A stretch of DNA of 64,000 nucleotides from Blastomussa wellsi (GCA_947652115.1 OX393572.1:16474869-16538868); one strand, 5' to 3'; positions 24,874 to 36,854 are shown, counted from the first letter of the stretch. Numbers and translations: made by a program. The notes: a model not told the origin generated them from the letters alone.

Positions 24874-27800
24874 TTAGCGTCTTCCAAAGCGGCTGTGTGG
24901 ACGCCATGGATAATAGCAATGTGTGGCTCGGCCTTCGGCAGCTGGAACACACACCGCCCTCTTAGGACAGTTTGCAATTTTTGCTTCCCTATCGCTACAC
25001 CCTGACAATAAATGAAAACGGATCGGAAAGTGAGATTTTAACCAAACAAGGACAAGTCATTAATTATATATAAGAACTTTGAAGTCTTCTCAGTCAGTGT
25101 TTCATACCAAACTCCGAGCCGGTAAATAAATTGGACACCATCAAAAAAATCTTATCACTAAAAATAAGAGTACCCTGGCTTGGACTGTCAATAGCATAAC
25201 ACAGACCACACGTAGCCCAAGCTCAATCAGCAGTCTGTTACGCATCGAGGTACGATCCATATAGCCATTAATCGATCCAGAAATCTCACCGGAAACACAA
25301 AAGCAAACGAATAACTGGACCGTTTCTTTCCACACATAGACCACATTTTACCATGGTCTGCACTCTTATAGACCATAGAAACGACGCGCGCGCAGAACCA
25401 ATCAAAGTCGACAATTTTGTTATAGATACGATTATACTTAACAATTATTCCACGAGCGCGCGTTGGATATGAGATGGTAGTATCCAACAAGCGCGAGTGG
25501 AATAATTGTTTTATTAAAAACGCCACAAAAATATTGTACAAACATTGCAAAAATGCATTCTTTTTCGCGTACGCGTACCTTTTTGGTAGGTAAATGGTAT
25601 ATGAGCTCATATACCATTGCCTCTCAACCAATCAAAAGTCAGAAAATGCAATTTATTATATATACAGCGACAATTTTAGGTAATAAACCTTGCTATATTT
25701 TCACATGTGAGAAAAGCGATACGTCCAATCAGCTTCGCGTATAGCTTTCTTCACACGTGAAAAATATAACCAATCAGCATCAAGAGTAGAACGACCTAAC
25801 CAATCAGAGCCCGGGAATTCAAATGGTTTCCAACGAGGTTGTGAAAACACGCGTTGCACGTTTGCAAGCTCTCGAAGACAGTTTATGTTTTGGCTACAAA
25901 TTTTGTACTTTTGAGAACTTTATGGAAAGGAAAGCCACCAGAAACACGCCAAGCAAAACCTTAAGAACACAGTTATGGTATGGAAATGCTAAAATCATTC
26001 TCCAGGCGGAGCGAAGACAAACTAAATGTCGATAAGGGAAAGCCAAGGAATGAAAGACTTTCATTGTAGCTTTGATACAACGCAGTCGTGGACGTTCTAA
26101 GAAAATTCAAGCACTCTTGGGAACACCAGGGTAAAGTAAATATTTCACTTTTGAATATGGATTTACGTTGTAATTATTGTTTAATGAACCGACTCCTTGT
26201 GTTATCACAACTTTTGTTCAAAAATTCGCCAGTTGATTTGCGCGCACTAGTTGATTCACTTATGGCGACGTTTCTCGATGCGATAGCAAAAGCTTTTCTT
26301 TTAAAAAGTATTAACACAGTGTGTTTTACACCGCTATTTAAATAAAGTTCTTGTTTACTATAGCTTGTCGTCGCCGTAATTTTTCTTTTCTATTTAAAAG
26401 AGATCTCGCTTGGAAAGCCATCAGAATGCATTTGCAGCTTTGTTTTCCTCGTAGCGCTGCGTTTAACTCTTTAATTATAGACTAGAAAAAATCGCTTTAA
26501 GTTTACAATGGTTGAGTACTCGTTATATATAATAAACAAATTACAGCATAGAAAGTGCTTTGTACGGATTATTATTCACTCGTCGCAAAACTTTGGAAAA
26601 CTAACTCGTTCGCTGCGCTCACTCGTTCGTTTTCCAAAGTTTTACAACTCGTGAATAAAAATCCGTACGTCGCACTTTCTATGAAGTAATCTATATATAC
26701 CATAGCTAGTTTTTACTAGTAATATATACCACCACGTCTATCTTTATCTATCAGTGCGCTGTTGATATTGCTAATCCTAGTATCATGCAAGACGTGTGTA
26801 ACATTTACCTACGTTTGTTTAATTTCTTACCACAAAAATCCCACCGCCGCCAACGGTAATCTCGATCGTATGCGCACCACGGTACGTGGAAATTGGCATA
26901 GGTGCAGGTGTTGTACGTCTTGCCTTTATACCGGAACGGAAAAACGCAATCCTCTTTACCCCCTATCACTGCAAGACAAATGTTTTGAGCTTAAAAATTT
27001 TAATCGAAATTTAAGTTGCTACCCTGGGTTTTTAAATTGGTCTGGCACAGATCTTTCGCGCACCAAAGTCTACACCGATGTAACGATTGCAACCGTTCTA
27101 ACCAGAACGGGTCCATTGAACTTGACATGCAGCGTATTCTCTATCGCCAAGGATGCCCAGTTTGGCATTCGCACAAAAATTACTTCCCAAACATTTCTTC
27201 TAAAATGTTTTCTTTTTAGACTTCGTCAACTTAATTGAACCTTTCGTTACTACTGCTTTGTATAAATATGACTGGTTAATTAAAGTAGTAAAATGATTGG
27301 TGAAGACAGTTTTGATTCTCGCTCCTCTAAACTTTAATAAGACCTAAGATATGGCCCAGAATTCAACTCTTTGGTAGTTTTCTCAATTTTCATTTTGAAG
27401 GGTCGACACTCTAAACCTGGAAAACACGTATGATGTTGGTCGAGGGAAAATTTGTCATAACATACAACATAAGTCTCACACTTGGGACTGAAGAGAACGC
27501 TTCATAAAGTAGAAGAGCCACGACGGGAACGTCAACGAGAACGTCGCAAAACAAAAGATTTAATGAGCAGTACAATAGCTCTGCACGTGCGTTATAATTC
27601 TTTGTATATTTCTTTGCCGTCCTCTGCAAAACAACAACGTGAAATGACCAAATTCTGATTACTTTGGAGAACGTGAATCTCGACGGCTTAATTTTCGTTT
27701 TTCTGTTTGAAAATAAACGCGTCCTTTTACTTTCTACAAGAACTGCGTTTGAAAGCGATAGATGCACCGAATACATCAAGACAATTGCGAGATTCGTGCG

Positions 27801-29052
27801 TCAAGTATAAATTCAGTTTTAAGCAGGCGTCGTCCTAGCCGTCGCCGTCGTCATTGCTTAAGCTCCCTATTGTTTCGGCCTACCCGGCCCTTACCCCTCA
27901 ATGGAAGCGCAGGCAATGTTACAGAATCTCTGAAGACTAACTAGCGTCCTGTTGTTAAACTTATAACCGGTTTTCACTTGTCAACAGGTTTCAAAATCTG
28001 CCAACATTTCTGAGGAAAAGGTGTAGCAACAGAGTCGACATCTTGAAGTGAAAAATCTGAATCGGAACCCCTAGTACAATAGCCTTGCAGGTACGTGTGG
28101 TTTCATAATACATTTTCACGCTCTTTGAGCGAAGTAAAAAGGTTAAATCACGAATATTCTGGGTTTTGGGATGAAATAAGTTTGTCCTGAACAGCACTGT
28201 ATTTTATGGATATATGTATGCTGAAGACGTAACTTGGGACCATTGCACGCCATATTCTAGAAAAAATATTGTATACAGTCATATTCAAGAAAAATACTGA
28301 AGAATTGTTCTTTTCACTTGATTGTATTTTTCGTCAAAACGATGAAAAGTTTTGGTGGTATTTTTTCTTGATACTCGAAGTTGGGCTAAATTGTAGGTGA
28401 AAAATGTCGCAAACTTTAGTGATCAATAGCGAAGGTTATCTGGACATGGACTACGTTTTTGTTCTAAATGGTCTACCTTTGGGTAGGATGACAGCCAGTT
28501 TGAAGCTTTGCCTGTTCTGACAACCTTTTTCGAAGTCCAAATATGTGTTTGTATTTGTTTTTGGCATTGGTTTCACTAAACAGACAACATTTTTCGCACG
28601 TGCGACACTAGTGAATAATAAAACACCAGCGTTTCTTTGTTGTGTTTCTTATTGTTTTCCTCAAAAATGCAGTTCTCACTTATTTTAAAATTTAACAAAA
28701 CTCCAAAATGTTACCATACATGTGCGAGTTTGTCCCTTATCAACATGCCTTGTTGTATGTAATATTATTCTTTCAAATTTTACTGATGTAACTTAATTAC
28801 TGTATGCTACATGTCCATGATAGTCTTTATTATTTCAATTTTTATTCGAGATTAAGTTTTTGCAACACTGTATGTATTTATGGTCATGCAGATAAAGCTA
28901 GTTGTTGTTGTTGCTAACATAAAATTCACAAAAGAATGTAGAAAAAGGCAAGATAATATATTCTGAAACATGTGCAGTATTGATATGTATCTGTACTTAC
29001 CGCCAGTACCAAGCATACAAATGACAAAGAACAAAAATACAAGAATCTTCAT
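24874..29052 (-). CDS. Small secreted fibronectin type II domain protein, copy A (3 exons, 105 aa)
   Basis: Exons 29052-29001, 26968-26831 and 25001-24874, all GT-AG and in phase. Exon 1 is almost exactly a signal peptide (MKILVFLFFVICMLGTG). Exon 2 is one fibronectin type II domain: CVFPFRYKG, CTYAN, PWCAYD and a final WDFCG give the four-cysteine FN2 pattern, although the usual aromatic spacing at the end is altered (YRWRRWDFC). Exon 3 is a short cysteine-rich tail (GCSDREAKIANC, CVPAAEG) ending HSRFGRR and stop. The Gly-Arg-Arg end is a classical alpha-amidation and dibasic trimming signal. Copy B (31754-33804) has the same exon layout and phases. Extracellular and probably disulfide-rich. 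FN2 domains usually bind collagen or glycans; its role here is unknown. Confidence 0.8.
25441..25511. mobile_element. Palindromic MITE, copy 2 (short)
   Basis: The ends AACAATTATTCCACGAGCGC and GAGTGGAATAATTGTTT match the element at 22014-22129, but the centre is deleted to about 70 bp in all. It lies in intron 2 of FN2 gene A. Confidence 0.75.
26547..26683. mobile_element. MITE-like palindromic element
   Basis: CATAGAAAGTGCTTTGTACGG and CGTACGTCGCACTTTCTATG form the termini, and CTTTGGAAAACTAACTCGTTCG and its inverse form the core. It lies in intron 2 of FN2 gene A. A degenerate relative is seen at 32065-32200. Confidence 0.75.
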
Positions 29053-29275
29053 TATTGAAAATTTCTCTTGTTTATGCTTCTAGTCAACTTGCGTCCTGTA
29101 GAAACTTGAAGGTAGAGTTTGTTGGCTTGGAATTTCCTGTAGCTTTTGATGGCTCACCTGTTACATTATAGATCAAATCGACTACGTGGTACTTGTCAAT
29201 AAACCAATCATCTTCGAATTCAATCTGTCTCCACTTATCTTCATTGCGGCGAGGCCCACCATCGGTAAAAATTTC
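29053..29275 (-). promoter_or_regulatory. Upstream region of FN2 gene A, shared with gene B and a third locus
   Basis: Motifs in order, as written on the plus strand: TGTAGAAAC, TTTGTTGGCTTGGAATTTCC, AAACCAATCATCTT, CTGTCTCCAC..CTTCATTG. The same order occurs upstream of gene B (33805-34060) and at 38840-39115. This conserved block with an inverted CCAAT-type box is the best promoter candidate; no TATA element is certain. Confidence 0.55.
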
Positions 29276-30650
29276 AACAGTTCGCCATTATTGATCTCTT
29301 ATGCCTCTTATGAAAAATTTAGTTCCACTAAAGTGTATATGACATATTTTTATATTTGCTTGATCAAATTTCCGTGGGAAGCTGATTTGAACAATTTTCA
29401 CACTTTTCATTTGCCGATTTGTAACGGCTCGACTAGTTCCAGATCGTTACTTGGCACGGTTTTTGTCTCACCCCGAAGCCAAATTTTACGTTTCAGAAGG
29501 AAAAACATGATACAGAAAAATATATTTCTGATTTTTTTTCTCCGTGTTCAAATCAGCTTCCCCCGGTAAAGGAAATAAAGAAAAAAATCGTGGAGTACAC
29601 AATGACGCTATGCCATGTGTAACAGGTACAAGACAACGCCCTGCTTGTGTCCTGTTGTCCAGACGGTCAATCGAATTTAAACTCATTACGCCAGACTGTT
29701 TTGTTTTCTCAGAAAACCACTCATCGCTCAATGTTATTGTAAGTATTTCAACCCTTAGTACGAAAGTACCAATGTTCCCCAGCGATTTAACAGCACTAAT
29801 TTAGACACGGACACAGGCGCGTAACTGGAATTTTAGAAGGGGTGTTCGTTTGGAAAATGAAAGGCAAATTCGCACCGAGCACTGTCAGAATTTGAATTTT
29901 TCCAGGGTAATTTGTTTTTCGGTACCTAAATATTTATACGTCCCAAATTAAAGGGATTTGCTCGAACCAATAAAGGACAAAGCGTAAGACGAAGATCAAC
30001 ATTTCTTAGAGTAATACAACACTTGATTAAAAAAAGAAGAGGTAACTTTATTCGGAAATTTTCAATATTTGTTTATAGGTTTGGAGTTTGTTTTAAAAAT
30101 CTTACAGAATCACAGCTTATGTTAAGACCAATCAGAATTTACTGAATCACATTGCTCTTACATGACCACAACTGAAAGTTCAATAATGGATATCTCGTGT
30201 CCTGCTCATCCAAACGGCCCTGACGCACTGGGCAAATTTTCGTTTATTGTGTGAAAAAAATCTGTCACCAGTTAAAAGTGCGCCCGGCGAGTTTTAGTTC
30301 TACCACATTTTGTCAAGGCTTGAAGGCTTACCAAACTTCAAAGACACCGGAGCAGGACAAAAAATTTGTCAGGCGTGTTACACGCCATGATTTGAAAGAA
30401 AATGCCGGTGTTCATATTCGCGTGTGATTGACACTTGTGACGGTTAACAAATATTTTGCTGTGTCTCAGTACGCTCACGCTTGACAAATTTAAAATTTGG
30501 CAGAGAAAAATTTTGTCGAGATTTTTGAAAGGGTCAAACAAAAATTTTGGAGACTATCATATTCTCCTTTGCTATCATTGAAAAAAATCCTTGTTAAGTT
30601 ACAATTACTGATAAGCAGGACTCTAAAACGAGAATGGTAAGGGTGTAAAT

Positions 30651-30710
30651 TAATCTCGTACCCAGATCTCCCACAGACAAGCGAAAAGGAGATCACACTT
30701 TTCAGCACAA

Positions 30711-30738
<28 letters not shown>
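30651..30738. repeat. Inverted repeat with about 18-bp arms
   Basis: TAATCTCGTACCCAGATCTC at the left and GAGATCTGGGTACGAGATTA at the right are exact inverses around a 48-base centre. Probably a small MITE; it lies between the two FN2 genes. Confidence 0.75.
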
Positions 30739-30742
<4 letters not shown>

Positions 30743-31111
30743 TAAATCAAGTAGTCTTTCCGTCCGAGTGAAGTTTTTTTTCAATTGTGGTTAGTTTTGT
30801 GAAATGTTGAAGGTGACAACGCTTGGGCCCAGGATCATTGTGTTTTTAGTGATCACGGTTTTATTTTAACAAACACAAAAATTCACGAAACAAGAATTCA
30901 CGAACAGTAAACCGGAATTAGAACTTGGTGACATCATTGATTAAAATGGAAGGAAAGTTTTTCAAGGACTCGGCTGCAGAACTCAGTGAAGATCGCTACT
31001 GGTAGCAGTTGCTATTGTTTTAGGGGCTAGGGGCATTGTTCCTGTTGTTTGTTTTATTGTTTGCACACAGGGTATCGAGCCATTGATGTGAGATCTTACG
31101 AGAGAGTTTAC

Positions 31112-31516
31112 ACAGTACCCCTGGGGGGTACTCCCCAATATTAGGTATATAGGTATGTGCCGCCTCAAAGGGTATGGTTTTTAGCCGTTTTGGTCTGAAA
31201 ACGGGTATAGATTTTGGCTTGTTTGGTCTGAAATTGGGTATGGTTTTTGGGGTTTGGGGGGACATTTACGAAAGCTTGTAAGCATATTTTTCTTCTCAGT
31301 AACTGGGACGAGTAACTGATGAGAGAGAAAGAGAAATAGATAAAATATATCATTCCAGCTAAATTTTACCTAGCGGGTGTAAAACAATTGTATATTTTCA
31401 AGATCAGGTCTGAAAATGGGTGTGGAAAATGGCATGCATTGGTCTGAAATAGGGTCTGAATTTGGCGATCCGGGCGGCACACCTCCACCAAAACTTACAA
31501 GGAGTACCCTTCGGAT
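31112..31516. repeat. Dispersed repeat with GGTATGGTTTTT-type units
   Basis: Starts AGTACCCCTGGGGGGTACTC and ends AAGGAGTACCCTTCGGATAG, an imperfect inverted pair. The inside repeats GGTCTGAAAACGGGTATAG / GGTCTGAAATTGGGTATGG several times. No coding signal. Confidence 0.55.
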
Positions 31517-31753
31517 AGTACCCAAGATGCATGATGAAAGAGACGCTTCATTTGCACTTGCGCAATCACCTTTATTCTACTGTTTTTGTACACTTTTCAG
31601 CCTTCAAAAATTTATCACAGCATTGGACTGTTCCTAACTGCCAAAGCGAAGACGAGAAGCGAACCACTTTAAGATACATAAGAGAATCTTGACTATGGAG
31701 AAATTCTTGATGTTACACTAACACCATTCACGCAAGTGGACAGGTTTGAGGTC

Positions 31754-33804
31754 CTAGCGTCGTTTACCGTTCGGGTTAAATGGAAGTTGGCATTTTGCCT
31801 TGTGATTTTCGGCAGCTGGGCAACATACCGATGGTTCCACACACTGTAATCTATCTGCTTCTGCTTGGCTACACTCTAGAAATGAGTAAAAAGTCAGAAT
31901 CACTGTAAATAACTGCAGAAATATTGAAACAACTTTTGAAGTCTTAATATTATATCACTTCTGTTAACAAATCTGTCACACCCTGTTAAAAAAGGGCACA
32001 GAAAGAAGCCGGAATACTCCGAGAAACACCGGGAACAAATACACCGTGAAAGATGCTGGAAGGTTTTTTATTCACTCGTTCACGTGAGTTACAAAAACTT
32101 GCTCATCGGATCGCTTTGTTTACTCTTTCGTTTTCTAATACCAGCTCATCTCGTGAATGAAAGTCGTACGGGTGCATTTTCCATGCAGTAATCTCTTTGT
32201 ATTTCATGCAAAATAGATTGTTTACCTAACACTGCGCGAAAAGCCAAATATTCGGGCCAGAATTCGCTCGAATACGACTCGGCACACGCCTCGTATACTG
32301 AAATTTTCCGACGTATTCTAGTACGCCTGATTCGAAATACACCTGAGATATCTTATTAGGATCCGGCCTGTTTTTCCACGTTCAAATTGAACACTCCTGG
32401 TGTGCATCACGTATTCAATATTTAATACTCGTGAATACACCAGTGGCACTTCACGTATTCAAATCAAATTCTCTTGAATACTCCAGATGTACTTCACGTA
32501 TGGCATACGCCTTGAATACTCTAGGATTCTATGGCATCACACTGAGGCTAGAATACTTTAGAATATTTTTTATTTGGTGCAGTTTAAGATTTTTTTTTCC
32601 TTACCACAATTACTCCACCGCCCACTCTGGTATGTGCTATCCCAAGCACACCACGGCACTGTCCAATCGCCATCATAGGTACAATCGTCGTGCGACTCGC
32701 CATCATATGTAAAAGGAAAAACGCAATCATCTCTACCCCCGATCACTGCAAAATAATTATTGTGAAATTGTATTGTCAAACCGCAATGATCGTCGTTTAG
32801 AAATGTGATCTTTTTAACCTAAATTTGCGCGATTTTATTTTTTTTTCTTTTCTCTGTAGTTAGTTTCGATTATATTGACAAGCTTTATAGAGAGCTAGAG
32901 AGTGTTTCATGGCTTTTCCAAACACCTCGAAGTTCGCTAAAAGTATTCTACTGCGCCTAAGTATTTTCAGCTTTACGGCAGACATGTTTTACAGTCCAAA
33001 TGAACTACCTGAAGACTAGTTGGAGTCAATGTACAGTAAAACATATTGTCTATCATTTAAAGGATTCCAAAATGAAATAAAAGCAGTGATAATTCTTTTT
33101 AGTTCTATCACCGTAAAATGTCAGATATGCAAAAAAGTAACCACACAAAAATATAATATCATTGTTCAAGATCTCTGTTAATCAAACTAAATGAATATTG
33201 CTGGCTTCGATTATTCTTTTGTCGTACGTCTTTTAGATAATACGGGTATTCAGGAGTATTTTTAACTAGTGGTACGTGAAAAAATATGACTTCGTAAAAT
33301 TCTGTAGGCCATCGTTTTGAGACGAAAATAGTTTGACTTCTACAACACAGTAATTTGAGAGTGACTAGACGGAAGCAGAGTAAAAGAATAATTTAAGACG
33401 ATCATTTTCTATAGCAGATTCATGAAACAACCGAAAACTAAAAAAAACATTTGATTTTCTCGAATTAAATGTTTCGCCAAAAAAGAAAATAATAATAGAA
33501 TAGGAATATATATTTCAGTGGTATTGATCATGACCTCATTGTTCTCGCTTCTTAATTAAAGCTGCGCTTAATTGAAAAACATTGAAAAACACCATGGCCA
33601 GTGTTGCTTGAGGGAACAATCATCCGTGTGTTACCAAACATTTACGAGTGGGCCTTTTATTAAACATGAAGTGATGGTTAAAAAGATAGTCGGACTAATT
33701 GATTTTTAAGTTAGTGGTGATATTTGCACAATTGATATGTATCTTTACTTACCACCACTGCCAAACATACATGCGACAAAGGACAAGACCACAAGAACTT
33801 TCAT
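31754..33804 (-). CDS. Small secreted fibronectin type II domain protein, copy B (3 exons, 104 aa)
   Basis: Exons 33804-33753, 32745-32605 and 31875-31754, GT-AG and in phase, with intron phases identical to copy A. Exon 1 gives the signal peptide MKVLVVLSFVACMFGSG. Exon 2 is a fibronectin type II domain (CVFPFTYDGESHDDC, TVPWCAWDSTYQ, GRWSNCG), closer to the family consensus than copy A. Exon 3 is a tail with five cysteines (ECSQAEADRLQC, VCCPAAENHKAKC) ending NPNGKRR and stop, again a Gly plus basic terminus. Copies A and B are tandem, same strand, and about 2.7 kb apart, so they arose by duplication. The tails have diverged much more than the FN2 exon, as in proteins under diversifying pressure (inference). 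Function unknown. Confidence 0.82.
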
Positions 33805-34060
33805 TGTTGAAAATTTCCTCTCTTCTTTATGCTTGAATCCAACTTGTGTACTGCAGAAACTCCAAAGACGTTTGTTTGTTTTCTTGTTCAGCCAGGAATC
33901 TCCTTGAGCTTTTGAATGCTCATATGGTTAATTATTGATCAGTATCGCTTTCAAGGGTACTCGGGTAATACTCCTTTGTCTTACAGCATGAACCAATCAT
34001 GTTCCATCTATCTCCGCCTATTCATTGTGGCTAGCGCCACTAGCTAGTAAAAGATTTTAA
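33805..34060 (-). promoter_or_regulatory. Upstream region of FN2 gene B
   Basis: Contains, in order, ACTGCAGAAACTCC, GTTTGTTTTCTTGTTCAGCC, CATATGGTTAATTATTGATC, GAACCAATCATGTTCCATCT and TTCATTGTGGCTAGCGCCAC. The last block recurs almost unchanged at 39065-39093. This is the presumed promoter and 5' leader. Confidence 0.55.
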
Positions 34061-34360
34061 CATTTGATCTCATGTGTGTACTATGATTAATTTAGTTGCA
34101 TTTACGAAGCTGTAATCCGTGCAGCAGGTTGACACATTACTTGTGTCTTATTGTTCCAATAATCGTAACCTTCCAAACTAATTTCAGTTTTTCCATTTTT
34201 TTTGGTTATGTTCTGCCAAACTCGTCATTTTTAACATTAAAATTTTGCTATTTCTTGCGGTGGGAATAACTGAGCCATAATTGAGAAATGTCGCTTTGAA
34301 GGAAATATTTTTTATTGTCTTGGAATTAGTTATTTGAGTGAGATGATAAGAACTGCGCAC

Positions 34361-34984
34361 AAGAATGAAGTGGCTTGCTTGGTATAGACTCTATTATAAC
34401 CAACGTGCATGGAAACCTAACTAACCTACATAAAAATGTTTTATTCCATACAATACATAGAAGTCATTGTTTGTGTGTTTTATCCTTTCTCCGAAAAAAA
34501 TGTTTAGACAACACATGTTTAGACAACACATGCGACATATCCGATGGACAAACTCAATTTTGAAGTGTTAACCTGCAAAGTAAAGAGGTAGCTTTAGCCA
34601 TCATATTTCAATAACGCTATTTCATTGTATTAACCTGTTATTTTGTCAGAAAAGAAAAAAATCGTCAGTTCGATTTGGCGAAATACCCGTGTAAATTGGT
34701 TTAAAAACCTTCGGGAAGCATATGACCATTTGGGATGCAACATGATCCAAACAATTTTCTAATTGACTGTACTATTGCAGGTCCTTGAATTTTTTTCTCC
34801 GCTTTGTCTCTGTATTACATCATTTGTACGCTATGAAAGAAGGCACTGGAGGTGCTAAACCCAGCAATACTCCCAAAAAGTCGCCAAAGAATACATTTGG
34901 AAAATATAATAGTAAGCTTGCATCGCTGACGGTTTTGTTATCGCGAGGGCAAATTATTTGACAGATCTACGTACAATCATTTAA
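34361..34984 (+). repeat. About 620-bp direct repeat, copy 1
   Basis: From ACAAGAATGAAGTGGCTTGC to ACGTACAATCATTTA, it matches 35392-36017 with only a handful of substitutions and single-base indels. The ends are not TG..CA and carry no primer-binding site, so these are not LTRs. Both copies hold the same exon-like segment (here 34781-34911). Confidence 0.9.
34781..34911 (+). other. Exon-like segment with start codon (duplicated at 35813-35943)
   Basis: A polypyrimidine-like stretch and TTGCAG precede it, an ATG lies at 34833, and 26 codons (MKEGTGGAKPSNTPKKSPKN and so on) run to a GTAAGC donor. The second copy keeps the ATG, the frame and both splice sites. No following exon is recognised, so it is a possible first coding exon or a captured fragment. 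Confidence 0.35.
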
Positions 34985-35393
34985 TGGGTGTTTTGCGATT
35001 TCAACGTAGCCAAAAGCAAGGTTCTGGATTTCGGACCCTTACCTTTGGAGTATTGTTAACAGCAATGGGTGTTTTGCGATTTCAACGTAGCCAAAAGCAA
35101 GGCTCAGAATTTCTGACCCTTACCTTTGGAGTATTGTTAACAGCAATGGGTGTTTTTTTCGATTTCAACGTAGCCAAAAGCAAGGTTCTGGATTTCGGAC
35201 CCTTACCTTTGGAGTATTGTTAACAGCAATGGGTGTTTTGCGATTTCAACGTAGCCAAAAGCAAGGCTCAGAATTTCGGACCCTTACATTTCAATTTTGG
35301 AGTATTGTTAACAGCAATGGGTGTTTTGCGATTTCAACGTAGCCAAAAGCAAGGTTCTGGATTTCGGACCCTTACATTTGGAGTATTGTTAAC
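34985..35393 (+). repeat. Tandem array of five units of about 81 bp
   Basis: Units share ATGGGTGTTTTGCGATTTCA, ACGTAGCCAAAAGCAAGG, TTTCGGACCCTTACCTTTGG and GTATTGTTAACAGCA. The array lies exactly between the two 620-bp direct repeats. Most units are open in the same frame, but this reflects unit length divisible by three and is not evidence of a gene. Confidence 0.9.
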
Positions 35394-36017
35394 AAGAATG
35401 AAGTGGCTTGCTTGGTATAGACTCTATTATAACCAACGTGCATGGAAACCTAACTAACCTACATAAAAATGTTTTATTCCATACAATACATAGAAGTTAT
35501 TGTTTGTGTGTTTTATCCTTTCTCCGAAAAAATGTTTAGACAACACATGTTTAGACAACACATGCGACATATCCGATGGACAAACTCAATTTTGAAGTGT
35601 TAACCTGCAAAGTAAAGAGGTAGCTTTAGCCATCATATTTAAATAACGCTATTTCATTGTATTAACCTGTTATTTTGTCAGAAAAGAAAAAAATCGTCAG
35701 TTCGATTTGGCGAAATACCCGTGTAAATTGGTTTAAAAACCTTCGGGAAGCATATGACCATTTGGGATGCAACATGATCCAACAAATTTTCTAATTGACT
35801 GTACTATTGCAGGTCCATGATTTTTTATCTCCGCTTTGTCTCTGTATTACATCATTTGTACGCTATGAAAGAAGGCACTGGAGGTGCTAAACCCAGCAAT
35901 ACTCCCAAAAAGTCGCCAAAGAATACATTTGGAAAATATAATAGTAAGCTTGCATCGCTGACGGTTTTGTTATCGCGAGGGCAAATTATTTGACAGATCT
36001 ACGTACAATCATTTATT
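35392..36017 (+). repeat. About 620-bp direct repeat, copy 2
   Basis: Second copy of 34361-34984. Differences seen are isolated (for example GAAGTTATTG for GAAGTCATTG, one A fewer in an A run, CATATTTAAA for CATATTTCAA), so the duplication is recent. The exon-like segment is at 35813-35943 with its ATG at 35865. Confidence 0.9.
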
Positions 36018-36572
36018 ATAGCAGTCTCTTTTAGAAACGACCACTAATAACAAAGTGAAAAGATATAGTTTGCATACCGCAATTCACGATTAATATTACC
36101 GAGGAAACGCCATAAGAAAAATTGTGCAACTATACTGACCATGCACAATCCAATGACCAACTCGCTAAAGAAAACCAGATTTCTCAGTATTAAATTATTT
36201 GGAGTCAATCAGGTCATGTACACTAGGTTCATAAGGATTAGAGGCAATGAATACAGTATCCCTGCGGTAACCTAGTTGATAATTTTACGTTAAAATTACT
36301 TTCTTCATTTTTCACTTTCCCGCCTGCATGGAATGCTAGTCCATCGCGCGGAATTAATAACATAATAATTTCCCTGTTGTCATAAACCGAGTGTGTATGG
36401 ATCAGAAAATGACGGTGTCGCATAATACAAGTCTGTATTTTACAGCACCGTGGCGTGCTATTAGAAAAAAATACGGTCAAACATCGTATAACGAAGTATT
36501 GTTGAACTTGGCTTGTTTTTAAATTGGGCTGGACTAATGAATTAGCTCTTTATACCGGGAACTTTGTTTTAA

Positions 36573-36598
36573 CCCTTTACTGCCCAAGGGGTCTCCCT

Positions 36599-36639
<41 letters not shown>

Positions 36640-36665
36640 GTAAGTCACGCTTGGGCAGGAAAGGG
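36573..36665. mobile_element. 93-bp piggyBac-like MITE, twin 1
   Basis: The termini CCCTTTACTGCCCAAG and CTTGGGCAGGAAAGGG are inverted repeats, bounded on each side by TTAA. CCCTTT ends with TTAA target sites are the mark of piggyBac-type elements. The inside has the inverted pair TTTGACGAGTAAAATC / AGAGTAAAATCTG. No coding capacity. Confidence 0.85.
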
Positions 36666-36686
36666 TTAAGGGAGATAGTTTTTTAA

Positions 36687-36712
36687 CCCTTTACTGCCCA
36701 AGGGGTCTCCCT

Positions 36713-36753
<41 letters not shown>

Positions 36754-36779
36754 GTAAGTCACGCTTGGGCAGGAAAGGG
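36687..36779. mobile_element. 93-bp piggyBac-like MITE, twin 2
   Basis: Same length and, as far as I can read, the same sequence as 36573-36665, in the same orientation and with its own TTAA on each side. Only 21 bases separate the twins. Confidence 0.85.
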
Positions 36780-36854
36780 TTAAAGCCAGGATTTGTTATA
36801 TCGGGCTGTCAATGGAAATCAAGACCCTTTCATTGGGAATACAGTTAACAAATA

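Noticed and set aside
25823..26345. Plus-strand open frames of 70 and 85 codons
   Set aside because: They lie in intron 2 of FN2 gene A between MITEs. There is no domain and no link between the two frames, so chance or element-derived frames are likelier.
34361..36017. LTR retrotransposon with 620-bp LTRs
   Set aside because: There are no TG..CA ends, primer-binding site or polyprotein; only an 81-bp tandem array lies between the repeats.
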